Shown piece by piece: positions 18,323 to 25,423 of a stretch of 64,000 bases of DNA; the first letter of the stretch is position 1, and every line of letters begins with the position of its first letter. Source of the stretch: Streptomyces sp. NBC_01803 (lineage in GTDB: Bacteria; Actinomycetota; Actinomycetes; Streptomycetales; Streptomycetaceae). The stretch is from the NCBI RefSeq assembly GCF_035917415.1, contig NZ_CP109073.1:1240001-1304000 (forward strand), read 5' to 3'. The translations under genes were made by a program, and so were the position numbers. The notes below the pieces were generated by a model. It worked only from the letters and a program-made list of their open reading frames with translations. It had not been told where the DNA came from and did not search any database.

Positions 18323-18904
18323 TCAGTCGTGCTCATCAAGCAACGCCCGCAAGTGGGCGGCGAATTCTTCACATACTCGGTCCAGCGGCCGGGTGCTGCG
18401 CTGGGCCCGGGCCAGCACCAGTGCGCCCTGGACGATGGCCAGCCCCGAGGTGGCCAGCCGGTCGGCACGTTCGGCCGGGATCCCGTGCTGCCACAACGAG
18501 GCGGAAAGAGTGGACTCCCACGAGGCGAACGCCTCCCCGGCCGCCGCGCGGGCCCCCGGCGCATCGGCCTCGGCCAACCCACCCGCGGCGACCGGGCAGC
18601 CGGCGGCGAAGTCGGTGTCGAGCAACTGCTGCCGGAACAGGTCGATGATGGCGGTGAAGGTCCCGACCGGCCCGCGCTCGGCGGTCAGCGCACTGATCGT
18701 GGCCCCCATGGCCCGCCCGGCCCGCGCGGTCGCCGTCTCGGCCAACTCGGCCTTGCCGCCCGGGAAATAGTGATAGAGCGAGCCCCGGGGGGCCTGCCCT
18801 TCCGCCATCACGTCCGCGATGGAGGTCCCCGCGACCCCCCGCTCCCGGAACAAGCGCATCGCACTGCCCAGCATGCGCTCACGCGCGTCCGACCGTCGCC
18901 CCAT
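18323..18904 (-). CDS. TetR family regulator (LmrA/YxaF-like)
   Basis: This is a 193-residue TetR repressor. The N-terminal HTH reads MLGSAMRLFRERGVAGTSIA, then GSLYHYFPGGKAELAETA; the C-terminal part (AAGCPVAAGGLAE and following) resembles the LmrA/YxaF group. ATG 18904 has GAGAGG seven bases upstream; a GTG six bases earlier is possible. An inverted repeat immediately upstream (18917-18934) is the likely autoregulatory operator. The oxidoreductase gene follows in the same direction 94 bases further on and is a plausible regulated partner. Confidence 0.88.
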   Translation of the reverse strand: MGRRSDARERMLGSAMRLFRERGVAGTSIADVMAEGQAPRGSLYHYFPGGKAELAETATARAGRAMGATISALTAERGPVGTFTAIIDLFRQQLLDTDFAAGCPVAAGGLAEADAPGARAAAGEAFASWESTLSASLWQHGIPAERADRLATSGLAIVQGALVLARAQRSTRPLDRVCEEFAAHLRALLDEHD

Positions 18905-18916
18905 GGGCACCCCTCT

Positions 18917-18934
18917 CTATGACGTCCATCATAG
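18917..18934. promoter_or_regulatory. Candidate TetR operator
   Basis: CTATGA-N6-TCATAG (18917-18934) is a perfect inverted repeat with 6-base arms in an otherwise G+C-rich region, 12 bases upstream of the TetR start. Size and position fit an autoregulatory TetR dimer site. Confidence 0.6.
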
Positions 18935-19012
18935 TGACTCGGGGCCGACGACGTGACGCGACCGGCCCGCCCGAGCGGTCCGCGCGGGGGACTCGCCGGA
19001 TGCGGGGGCCGG

Positions 19013-19194
19013 TCAGTTCCCGTCGAACGTGTCCGGGCCGGGCCCAGGCGGGTGCCGGTGTTCAGGGCGGTGATCTCCGCCAGGTCGCCGGCGTCCGGCT
19101 CGAAGCCGAACGCGCCGAAGTTCTCCCGGACGCGGGCCGACGTCCCGGACTTGAGGATCACCACGTTCCGGATGTGGAGATGCCAGCGCGGCAC
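19013..19194 (-). pseudogene. Aldo/keto reductase remnant (C-terminal part, frameshifted)
   Basis: On the minus strand, RWHLHIRNVVILKSGTSARV followed by RENFGAFGFEPDAGDLAEIT and ALNTGTRLGP matches the last ~65 residues of aldo/keto reductases, including the IPKS-type NADPH-phosphate-binding strand (here ILKS). The family's tail, GPDPDTFD, appears as GPGPDTFDGN in a neighbouring frame ending at 19013, so a frameshift separates the two. The N-terminal ~200 residues with the catalytic Tyr/His are absent. It is a decayed gene. Confidence 0.75.
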
Positions 19195-19250
19195 TCACCG
19201 GGCCAGGGGAACTGGCATGCGGGGAGGAATCACCGGCCATCGCGGTCTGC

Positions 19251-19287
19251 CGGAGACCGTCGCGGAACGCGTCCGGGACGGTCTCCG
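19251..19287. terminator. Inverted repeat / hairpin
   Basis: CGGAGACCGTC (19251-19261) pairs exactly with GACGGTCTCCG (19277-19287) around a 15-base loop. It lies upstream of the reductase remnant and before the beta-lactamase gene. It may be an old terminator or a binding site; no neighbouring intact gene ends here. Confidence 0.35.
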
Positions 19288-19477
19288 CCGACCTTCTGAA
19301 ACAACGGTGATGCGCTGACCGCTTGAGCTCGCCCTCGTTCTCCGACGCGTGGATCCATCGCACGTCAGCGCATAGCGTGCGGCCCTGCTCGGGTCATACG
19401 CCCGAAGTGGAATCATGTGATCCGTCAGGACGTCCTCTCCTGTGAGAGTCGTGACATCGGACGGGAAGTAGTCAGCC

Positions 19478-20395
19478 TTGAGCAACGGGAGTTCACGCCT
19501 GTCTCGTGGCGCGGTGCTGCGGCTCGGCGCTGGGGCGGGACTGGCCGCCGCCCTGCCCACAGCCGCGCCCGCATACGGTGCGTCACCGGGCCAGGACGGG
19601 GTCCTGCGTCAGCTGAACGATCTTGAACGGGAGCATTCCGCTCGGCTGGGCGTGTTCGCACACAACACGGCCACCGGACAGACGGTGCTCCACCGTGCGC
19701 ATGAGCGCTTCCCGATCTGCTCGGTGGCCAAGACGATGGCCGTCGCGGCGGTTCTGAGGGATCTCGACCGCCACGGCGAGTTCCTCGCCCAGCGCGTCCG
19801 GTACACCGAGAAGGACGTCACGGACTCGGGCTACGCTCCCATCGCCGGTCAGCCGGAGCGTCTCGCGAACGGCATGACTGTGGCCGAGCTGTGCGCCGCA
19901 GCTCTCGACTACAGCGACAACGCGGCGATGAACCTCCTGCTGCGACAGTTGGGAGGCCCGACCGCGATCACCCACTTCTGCCAATCCCTCGGGGATCGGA
20001 CGACCCGGCTCGATCGGTGGGAGCCCGAACTGAACTCGGCCGAGCCGTGGCGGGTGACGGACACCACCAGCCCCCACGCCATCGGACAGACCTACGCCTG
20101 GCTCACGCTCGGCAGCGCGCTTGCCCCCAGAGACCGTGAGCGGCTGACTGGCTGGCTGCTGGCCAACACGACCAGCGGACAGCGCTTCCGCAAAGGACTT
20201 CCCGCCGACTGGGCTCTGGCGGACAAGACCGGCACCGGCGACTACGGCACCACCAACGACGTGGGCATCACCTGGCCACCAGACCGGCAACCTCTCGTAC
20301 TGGCCGTGCTGTCCACCCAACAGGATGCCGAATCCCCGGCCGATGAACCGCTGGTCGCCAAGACCGCCACGCTGCTGGCGACAGCACTCACCTGA
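19478..20395 (+). CDS. bla: Class A beta-lactamase
   Basis: This 305-residue serine beta-lactamase shows every class A element: SVAK (Ser82 and Lys85, the SxxK pair), SDN at 146-148, the omega-loop EPELN (Glu182 is the deacylation base) and KTG at 250-252. The N-terminus has a signal peptide (hydrophobic residues about 12-34, cleavage near AYGA), with a single Arg rather than a clear twin-Arg motif. The start is TTG at 19478, because a stop codon lies nine bases upstream and GGGAAG is the nearest site. The enzyme acts outside the membrane, hydrolysing beta-lactams. The gene stands alone with no regulator pair. Confidence 0.95.
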   Translation: MSNGSSRLSRGAVLRLGAGAGLAAALPTAAPAYGASPGQDGVLRQLNDLEREHSARLGVFAHNTATGQTVLHRAHERFPICSVAKTMAVAAVLRDLDRHGEFLAQRVRYTEKDVTDSGYAPIAGQPERLANGMTVAELCAAALDYSDNAAMNLLLRQLGGPTAITHFCQSLGDRTTRLDRWEPELNSAEPWRVTDTTSPHAIGQTYAWLTLGSALAPRDRERLTGWLLANTTSGQRFRKGLPADWALADKTGTGDYGTTNDVGITWPPDRQPLVLAVLSTQQDAESPADEPLVAKTATLLATALT

Positions 20396-20581
20396 CGGAC
20401 GCTTGGACCGGCGCTGGATGTGGCGCGCCGGATGTGGCGCCGGATGTGGCGCGCGCGGAACGCGGAAGCGAGCCACGTTGCTGGCGCCGACGGAGGTGGG
20501 GCCGGACTCGGCCGTCCTGCTGACGGTCGACGCCACCCGCCGCCGCCGGCCGTCCCCTCCCCTCCCCGCTCTCTGGCGATG

Positions 20582-20601
20582 CCGCGCGCGCGGGCGCGCG
20601 G
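20582..20601. terminator. GC-rich hairpin between convergent genes
   Basis: CCGCGCGC (20582-20589) and GCGCGCGG (20594-20601) form a short stem between the ends of the beta-lactamase gene and the minus-strand small gene. It is probably a bidirectional terminator; runs of CG make chance pairing possible. Confidence 0.35.
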
Positions 20602-20605
20602 TGGG

Positions 20606-20983
20606 TCAGTCGTCCTGGGGGAGGGCCGCTACGAGGGCGGTTACCGCTGCCGTCAGGGACGGGACGTGCGCGAGGGCATCGGTGATCATGCCGATCCGGC
20701 GGCGCAGCCTGCCGAGTTCGGCATCGGGGTCGGCGAGGAGGGCCCGGAGTTCGTCGAGGGCCTCCATCGCGTCGTCGCGGTCGGCGGGCGGCACGGCGTC
20801 CCATTCACGGGCCAGCTCGGCTCGCAGGACGACGACCGCCTCGGCCAGTCGGGCGCGTGCCGGGGCGGCCGACGCGGTGGAGGCGTTGACGTGGCTGACG
20901 TTGACGTGGCTGACGTTGACGTTGTTCGACGCGCCGACCAAGCCGGCGAAGTACCGCGCCCCGAAGGACTTCTCACTGCTCAC
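20606..20983 (-). CDS. Small helical protein of unknown function
   Basis: This is a 125-residue protein. After SFGARYFAGLVGASNNVNVS it has a short repeat (VSHVNVSHVNA), then a charged helical stretch (RARLAEAVVVLRAELAREWD ... MEALDELRALLADPDAELGR) and a hydrophobic C-terminal helix. GTG 20983 is chosen because GGAGAGG lies just upstream; the gene overlaps the preceding membrane-protein gene by 11 bases, so the two are coupled. I do not recognise the family. Low-complexity Asn/Val repeats followed by a coiled-coil-like helix are seen in small accessory proteins of actinomycete STAND/caspase-type systems, but that link is a guess. Confidence 0.6.
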   Translation of the reverse strand: MSSEKSFGARYFAGLVGASNNVNVSHVNVSHVNASTASAAPARARLAEAVVVLRAELAREWDAVPPADRDDAMEALDELRALLADPDAELGRLRRRIGMITDALAHVPSLTAAVTALVAALPQDD

Positions 20984-21413
20984 TGGCGACCTCTCCCTGG
21001 CTGGGCACAATCGGGGGGACGGCGACGTTCAACGCTGCCGGCTCCCCCGGTGGGGACGGCGCTCCCGGCGCCGACGCGTCACCCAGCGCGTTGCGGACGC
21101 CGGGGATCTGGCCGAGCTGGGCGAGCAGCGCGGGCGCGGTGGCGCCCACCGTGATCGCCGCATAGCCCCCGTCGACCTGGCCGCTGCCCCCGAACGCCAT
21201 GGCGACGGCCGCCCCGAGCATCAGCCGTGTCACGGTGATGGCCAGGACCGGGCCGATGTCGATGTAGCTGGTGAACTTCGGCGGGTTCCGGCGGATCCGC
21301 CCGGTGGGCGTACGGCGGGCCGCCTGCCACTCACCGAGGCGGTTGAACAGCGCGACGATCTCGATCAGACCGCCCCCGCACGCCCCGAGGAGCGCGTACT
21401 GCCATAACTCCAC
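20973..21413 (-). CDS. Small membrane protein of unknown function
   Basis: This 146-residue protein starts at GTG 21413 after GGAGGGGG; an ATG at 21437 is the alternative. Residues about 2-20 (LWQYALLGACGGGLIEIVAL) are one membrane helix, and IGPVLAITVTRLMLGAAVAM plus the following hydrophobic stretch form one or two more. The tail is Pro/Ala-rich. No family is recognised. The segment encoding AQLGQIPGVRNALGDAS lies in a 69-bp direct repeat whose second copy sits 630 bases away outside the gene. It is translationally coupled with the small gene downstream. Confidence 0.6.
   Translation of the reverse strand: MELWQYALLGACGGGLIEIVALFNRLGEWQAARRTPTGRIRRNPPKFTSYIDIGPVLAITVTRLMLGAAVAMAFGGSGQVDGGYAAITVGATAPALLAQLGQIPGVRNALGDASAPGAPSPPGEPAALNVAVPPIVPSQGEVASEQ
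21064..21132. repeat. 69-bp direct repeat, copy 1 (inside the small membrane protein gene)
   Basis: Bases 21064-21132 are identical to 21694-21762. This copy is coding (C-terminal third of the membrane protein). Confidence 0.9.
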
Positions 21414-21693
21414 GGATCCCCCTCCGCCCTCGTCCATGGCCCGGTCACCACGCACGCCGGTGACCCCGCCCACGATAGTCAACCGACCCCATTTCCGGGA
21501 TAGTTCGTCTCACACAGCCGGGCCGAACAGCAAGGCTCCCGATGGCCGCGGACTGGTCCGGCCCCCGGAATCGCAGCTGGGCACCGCGGCGGCCTGCCGG
21601 CTGACCGGCCGTTCCCGGGCAACGCACTACCGAACGCCTCAAGCCCCGTCCGTCGACCGGGCGCGCACGCCGAGCTGCCGCCGCGACCCAGGC

Positions 21694-21762
21694 CCCGGCG
21701 CCGACGCGTCACCCAGCGCGTTGCGGACGCCGGGGATCTGGCCGAGCTGGGCGAGCAGCGCG
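21694..21762. repeat. 69-bp direct repeat, copy 2 (intergenic)
   Basis: An exact copy of 21064-21132, in the same orientation, lies in the spacer upstream of the membrane protein gene. It is a gene fragment with no start or stop context of its own. Confidence 0.9.
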
Positions 21763-21811
21763 CCGGGGCCCGCCGGGAGGCCGGGCCGGCGGGCCCCGGG
21801 GTCAGGTGCCG

Positions 21812-22459
21812 TTACTCCGTGGAGTCCGGCACCGGGTCGCAGGCGCCCTCGATGAAGGCGATGGAGCCCGCGCCCCCGATCTCCGTGAGGATCACCGTGT
21901 CCCCCTCCTGGAGTTCGTAGGCGAAGTCCTCCTCAGTACCCGTGGTGCTGGGCTCCTCCACCGACGCGCCGTCGCCGGGGACCGTCGCCCCGGCGACCCG
22001 GGGAGCGATCGCGGTGGCCCCGCCCGCGAAGTTGAAGAGGCTCACGGTGTCGACGCCGGGCGGAAGGGGCGGCAGTTCCTCGGGGGGGGCGGACGGGGAG
22101 CCGCCCGGGAACGGCCGGCACAGGTAGCCCTCAGGCGGGTTGTAGACGATAGCCACGCCCGCGTCCCGCAGGGTCTGCGCGAACTCGGTGACCTCCTGCT
22201 CGCCCTGCGGCCAGTCCGAGATGTGCACCACGATCCCGCCGTCCCCGGTCTGCTCGACCGCGTACGCCGGCGTGCTCGTCCCGCCCGGCAGGACGACCAG
22301 GGCGGTGGCCGCCACGGCGGCGCCGGCCAGGCCGAGGCCGGCCCGGGCCGGGGTGAGCAGCCGACGGCGTGCCGGGGCGCGCTCCCGCTCCTCGGCGACG
22401 GCCAGCGCCACCTCGCGCTTGAGTTCGCTCAGCAGACGGTCTTCGAACGAGGTGTTCAT
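21812..22459 (-). CDS. Membrane-anchored partner of the ECF sigma factor (putative anti-sigma-like protein)
   Basis: This 215-residue protein has a charged cytoplasmic N-terminus (SFEDRLLSELKREVALAVAE), one membrane helix (about 40-60, ARAGLGLAGAAVAATALVVL) and an extracellular domain of about 150 residues with a Pro-rich loop. It overlaps the sigma-factor gene by four bases (ATGA). No zinc-binding HxxxCxxC motif is present, so it is not a ZAS-type anti-sigma factor. The layout resembles the CU044_5270-type membrane proteins encoded after ECF sigma genes in actinomycetes. Control of the sigma factor is inferred from position. Confidence 0.65.
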   Translation of the reverse strand: MNTSFEDRLLSELKREVALAVAEERERAPARRRLLTPARAGLGLAGAAVAATALVVLPGGTSTPAYAVEQTGDGGIVVHISDWPQGEQEVTEFAQTLRDAGVAIVYNPPEGYLCRPFPGGSPSAPPEELPPLPPGVDTVSLFNFAGGATAIAPRVAGATVPGDGASVEEPSTTGTEEDFAYELQEGDTVILTEIGGAGSIAFIEGACDPVPDSTE

Positions 22460-23067
22460 GACTCACTCCTCAAGGAGACAGTGCGGTTGACGGTTTCGGG
22501 CACCTCGGGCGGTGCGGGTGGTGCGGTGGCGACGCGCAGCGCCGTACGGGCACGGTGGAGCCGGACCCGGGCGGTGACCTGGCGGATCCCCAGCGCGGCG
22601 GCGGCCTCGCGAAGGGTGAGCTGATCGGCGACGATGAGCTCCATGACCGCCCGCTCCCCCTCCGGGAGGCCGGCCAGCGCGGTCAGGGCGCGGCGGCCCT
22701 CGTTCTCCGCGGCGAGTTTCTCCTCCAGCCGCGCGATGTCGTCGGATTCCAGCAGGCGGCGCCCGGCGATGCGGTCGCTGAGCACGGACTCACGGGCGGC
22801 GCGGCGGCGTTCGGCCGAGGCGATGTTGCGCGCCACGCCGTAGAGCCAGCCCCGCTCACTGCCCAGCCCCGGCCGGTAGGTGTGCCCGGAGTCGATCACC
22901 GCGAGGAAGACCTCGGCGGTGAGGTCGGCCACCGTGTGCGGGTCATCCACGCGGCGCGCGAGGAATCGCGTCACCGCGTCGACATGCCGCCGGTAGAACT
23001 CCTCGAAAAGCTCCGGATCCCGGGCCGCCTCGGCCGGGCCGCCGCGGCTCCTGGTGCGTATGTTCAC
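22456..23067 (-). CDS. ECF-type RNA polymerase sigma factor
   Basis: This is a 203-residue sigma factor. Region 2 runs from FEEFYRRHVDAVTRFLARRV through AEVFLAVIDSG and GWLYGVARNIASAERRRAAR; region 4 (about 130-175) reads LPEGERAVMELIVADQLTLR then EAAALGIRQVTARVRLHRAR. A GTG start with GGAGAG seven bases upstream is chosen. The downstream gene encodes its membrane partner. The Pro-rich tail is longer than usual. The target promoters and signal are unknown. Confidence 0.88.
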   Translation of the reverse strand: MNIRTRSRGGPAEAARDPELFEEFYRRHVDAVTRFLARRVDDPHTVADLTAEVFLAVIDSGHTYRPGLGSERGWLYGVARNIASAERRRAARESVLSDRIAGRRLLESDDIARLEEKLAAENEGRRALTALAGLPEGERAVMELIVADQLTLREAAAALGIRQVTARVRLHRARTALRVATAPPAPPEVPETVNRTVSLRSES

Positions 23068-23230
23068 CTGCGGGCTCTCCTGTCGTTGTCCCTGCCCTCA
23101 CACCCTTACTTGGCGGGATGTCGGAGAAGCGTTACAAGCGCCGGTCAGGGGCGGGACGGGAAGGAGGCGTGGCGGACGGAAACCCGGGCTTCGATCCGAC
23201 CGCTTGGACGCGCGTCACAAACATGCCCCG

Positions 23231-25360
23231 TCAGATGGGTCGTTGGCCTTGGGGCGTCCGTGGGGCGGGACTGTCCCGTGCCGCCAGTGCCTTCGCCAAT
23301 TGTCCGCGCGACCAAACGGTGTCGGGCTCGTCGGCGCCCAGCCCGGTTTCACGCTGTCGCAATGTCGATCGGTGAAGAGTGATCGCGTCCTCGACCCGGC
23401 CGGCTGCCAGGTAGTGGTCGGCCAGGTTTGACTGTGAGCGGAGGGTGTCACGATGGTGCGGACCCACGTGGTGGATCCGTTCGGTGACACTGCGCTCCTG
23501 GGCTTCGATCGCCTCGGCGTAGCGGCCGGCGTGGTGATAGGTGTTCGCGATGTTGTGCAGGGATCGCAGTGTGTCCGGGTGGTCGGCGCCGAAGATGGCG
23601 GTGCGTTTGGCGCGGACGAGTTCATGCAGCGCGATGGCGGAGTCGAACTGGTCGTTGTTCTTGTAGGTGATCGCCAGGTTGTGCAAGGACCAGATCGTGT
23701 CCGGATGGTCCTGGCCCAGCGCCGCCACCCGGGCACGGTAGATCGCCTGGTGTTCAACGATGGCGTCGTCCAGCCGGCCCATCGCGTTCTTGGTGATCGC
23801 CTGGGCTTCCCTGGTCTGGAGGGTCTGCTGGTGGTCGGAGCCGAGTGTTTGTTCACGAGTCCGCAGGACGGCGCTGTGCATGGCAAGGGCTTCGTCCAGG
23901 TCGCCGGCCCCGCGCACCGCTTCGCCCAGCCGATGCCGAGCGGCCAGCGTGTCCGGGGCGTCGGGGCCGAGCCATCGTGTGCGTTCTTCGACTGCGCGGC
24001 TCAGCAGGCGTCGGGAGCCCTTCAGCCAGCCCTGGGAGAGCTGGAACTCTCCGACCCGGTGTGCGCAGTTGGCCAAGTCGAGTGACGCCTGCGGGATCCC
24101 GGCCTCGGCGATCAGCGGGTCAAGGGCGTCGACGTGATCCGCGAGCTCCGCCCATCGGGCCCAGTTGGGGATATCGGCGAGGTCTTGGCTGGGCAGAGCG
24201 CGGCGCAAGTAAGTCGCCGCCGTCACCCGGGGCTCGACCGTGAGAGCGGCCCGTACGTACTCCCAGAGCAGCCGATGCACTCCGACTTCGTCCCTGTTCG
24301 CGGTGATCAGCGAATAGGCGCGGAGGATGCCGATGTCCTCGCGGAGTTCGACCGATTCCTCCGCTTGGGTCCGCAAGAACCGTCTGGGTACGGAGTCCGG
24401 GGAGAAGCAACAGATCACGCCCAGGAGCTCTGCGGCACTCGGCCGCCTGGAGGACACAGCGTCCAGGCTGAGCCTGAATGTCCGGGCGACGCTCGAACGG
24501 TGGATGTCGCTCCAGGCCGCGGAGCCAAGCAACGTCTGCGGTTGTGAGGCCAACAGGTCGGTGTACTCGTCGAAGGAGAGGTCCTGTTCGCGGATGTGGG
24601 CGCATGCCTGGTCCAGCATCAAAGGGAGGTCACCGATGCGCTGGGCCAACCGCTCCGCGGCGTCCGCGTCGTCCAGTCCGGTCTCCGCGAGCAGAAATCG
24701 GACGCTGTCCGACCGGGCCAGGACCGGTAACGGTATCGTGGCCAGGCCGATCCGGTCCCAGTTGAGGTCCCATCGGCTCGTCACCAGGACAGGTCCCTTG
24801 CCGCATCGAGCCACGATCTCGGCGACGCTCTCGCGGTCTTCGACATTGTCGAGGACAAGCAACCAGTCGTCGTGCGAGTGCAGCCACTCCATGGCCCAGT
24901 CCGCGGCGTCCGTCACAGAGTTCCACTCGCGTATCTCCGGTCTCAGCCGGTAGGCGAGGGAGGCGAGACCCCGGAGGACCGCGTCGGGCTTCTCCGCCGA
25001 GACCCACCAGATCGTGCGCCGTGCTGACCTGTGGACCGCGTGCAGGGCCAGTTCGGTCTTCCCCATGCCCGCCAAGCCGACGACCGCGGCTCCCAGGGTG
25101 TTCCCGTCAACGGTGTCCAGCAGGCGTGAGATTTCCGCGAGGACCTGATCGCGTCCCCACAGCACGTCGACCGGCCTGCGGGGCAGCCTGGACGATCCCG
25201 CGGACGCCTCCACCTGAGACGCGGGCGGGGGACCCGAACGAATGAAGACATCCCCGTGAATGGCGCCTGCCTGCACGACAGGTCCGTTCACACCGCCTCG
25301 CAGGACGTTGCGCACTTCCACAGGCGGTGGCTGATCGGCTGCCTTCCCCGGGTCGTCCAA
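23231..25360 (-). CDS. STAND NTPase with C-terminal tetratricopeptide repeats
   Basis: This 709-residue protein begins with NVLRGGVNGPVVQAGAIHGD, a motif common at the front of actinomycete STAND proteins. The NTPase domain follows: GLAGMGKT at 95-102 (Walker A), WLLVLDNVED near 170 (Walker B) and VLVTSRWDLNW (sensor). A winged-helix-like region comes next. From about 460 there are at least five TPR units of the kinesin-light-chain type, each ending in DHPDT- or DEPDT-like turns. The start is TTG with GGGGGAGG four to five bases upstream. STAND proteins are signal-triggered switches; a role in regulation or defence is possible. It follows the dynamin gene by 63 bases. Confidence 0.85.
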   Translation of the reverse strand: MDDPGKAADQPPPVEVRNVLRGGVNGPVVQAGAIHGDVFIRSGPPPASQVEASAGSSRLPRRPVDVLWGRDQVLAEISRLLDTVDGNTLGAAVVGLAGMGKTELALHAVHRSARRTIWWVSAEKPDAVLRGLASLAYRLRPEIREWNSVTDAADWAMEWLHSHDDWLLVLDNVEDRESVAEIVARCGKGPVLVTSRWDLNWDRIGLATIPLPVLARSDSVRFLLAETGLDDADAAERLAQRIGDLPLMLDQACAHIREQDLSFDEYTDLLASQPQTLLGSAAWSDIHRSSVARTFRLSLDAVSSRRPSAAELLGVICCFSPDSVPRRFLRTQAEESVELREDIGILRAYSLITANRDEVGVHRLLWEYVRAALTVEPRVTAATYLRRALPSQDLADIPNWARWAELADHVDALDPLIAEAGIPQASLDLANCAHRVGEFQLSQGWLKGSRRLLSRAVEERTRWLGPDAPDTLAARHRLGEAVRGAGDLDEALAMHSAVLRTREQTLGSDHQQTLQTREAQAITKNAMGRLDDAIVEHQAIYRARVAALGQDHPDTIWSLHNLAITYKNNDQFDSAIALHELVRAKRTAIFGADHPDTLRSLHNIANTYHHAGRYAEAIEAQERSVTERIHHVGPHHRDTLRSQSNLADHYLAAGRVEDAITLHRSTLRQRETGLGADEPDTVWSRGQLAKALAARDSPAPRTPQGQRPI

Positions 25361-25423
25361 GAGACCTCCCCCTTACCTTCCAGCATGCCCATCCCGCAAG
25401 CGGCGCCATCCACATCCTCACCG

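Noticed and set aside
15742..18582. A longer molybdopterin oxidoreductase of 946 residues starting at 18582
   Set aside because: The extra N-terminal 118 residues overlap the TetR gene in another frame and are Arg/Pro-rich; the real start is before the Cys cluster at 18228.
22555..23382. Plus-strand frame of 275 residues opposite the sigma factor
   Set aside because: It is antisense to a clear ECF sigma gene and has shadow-like composition.
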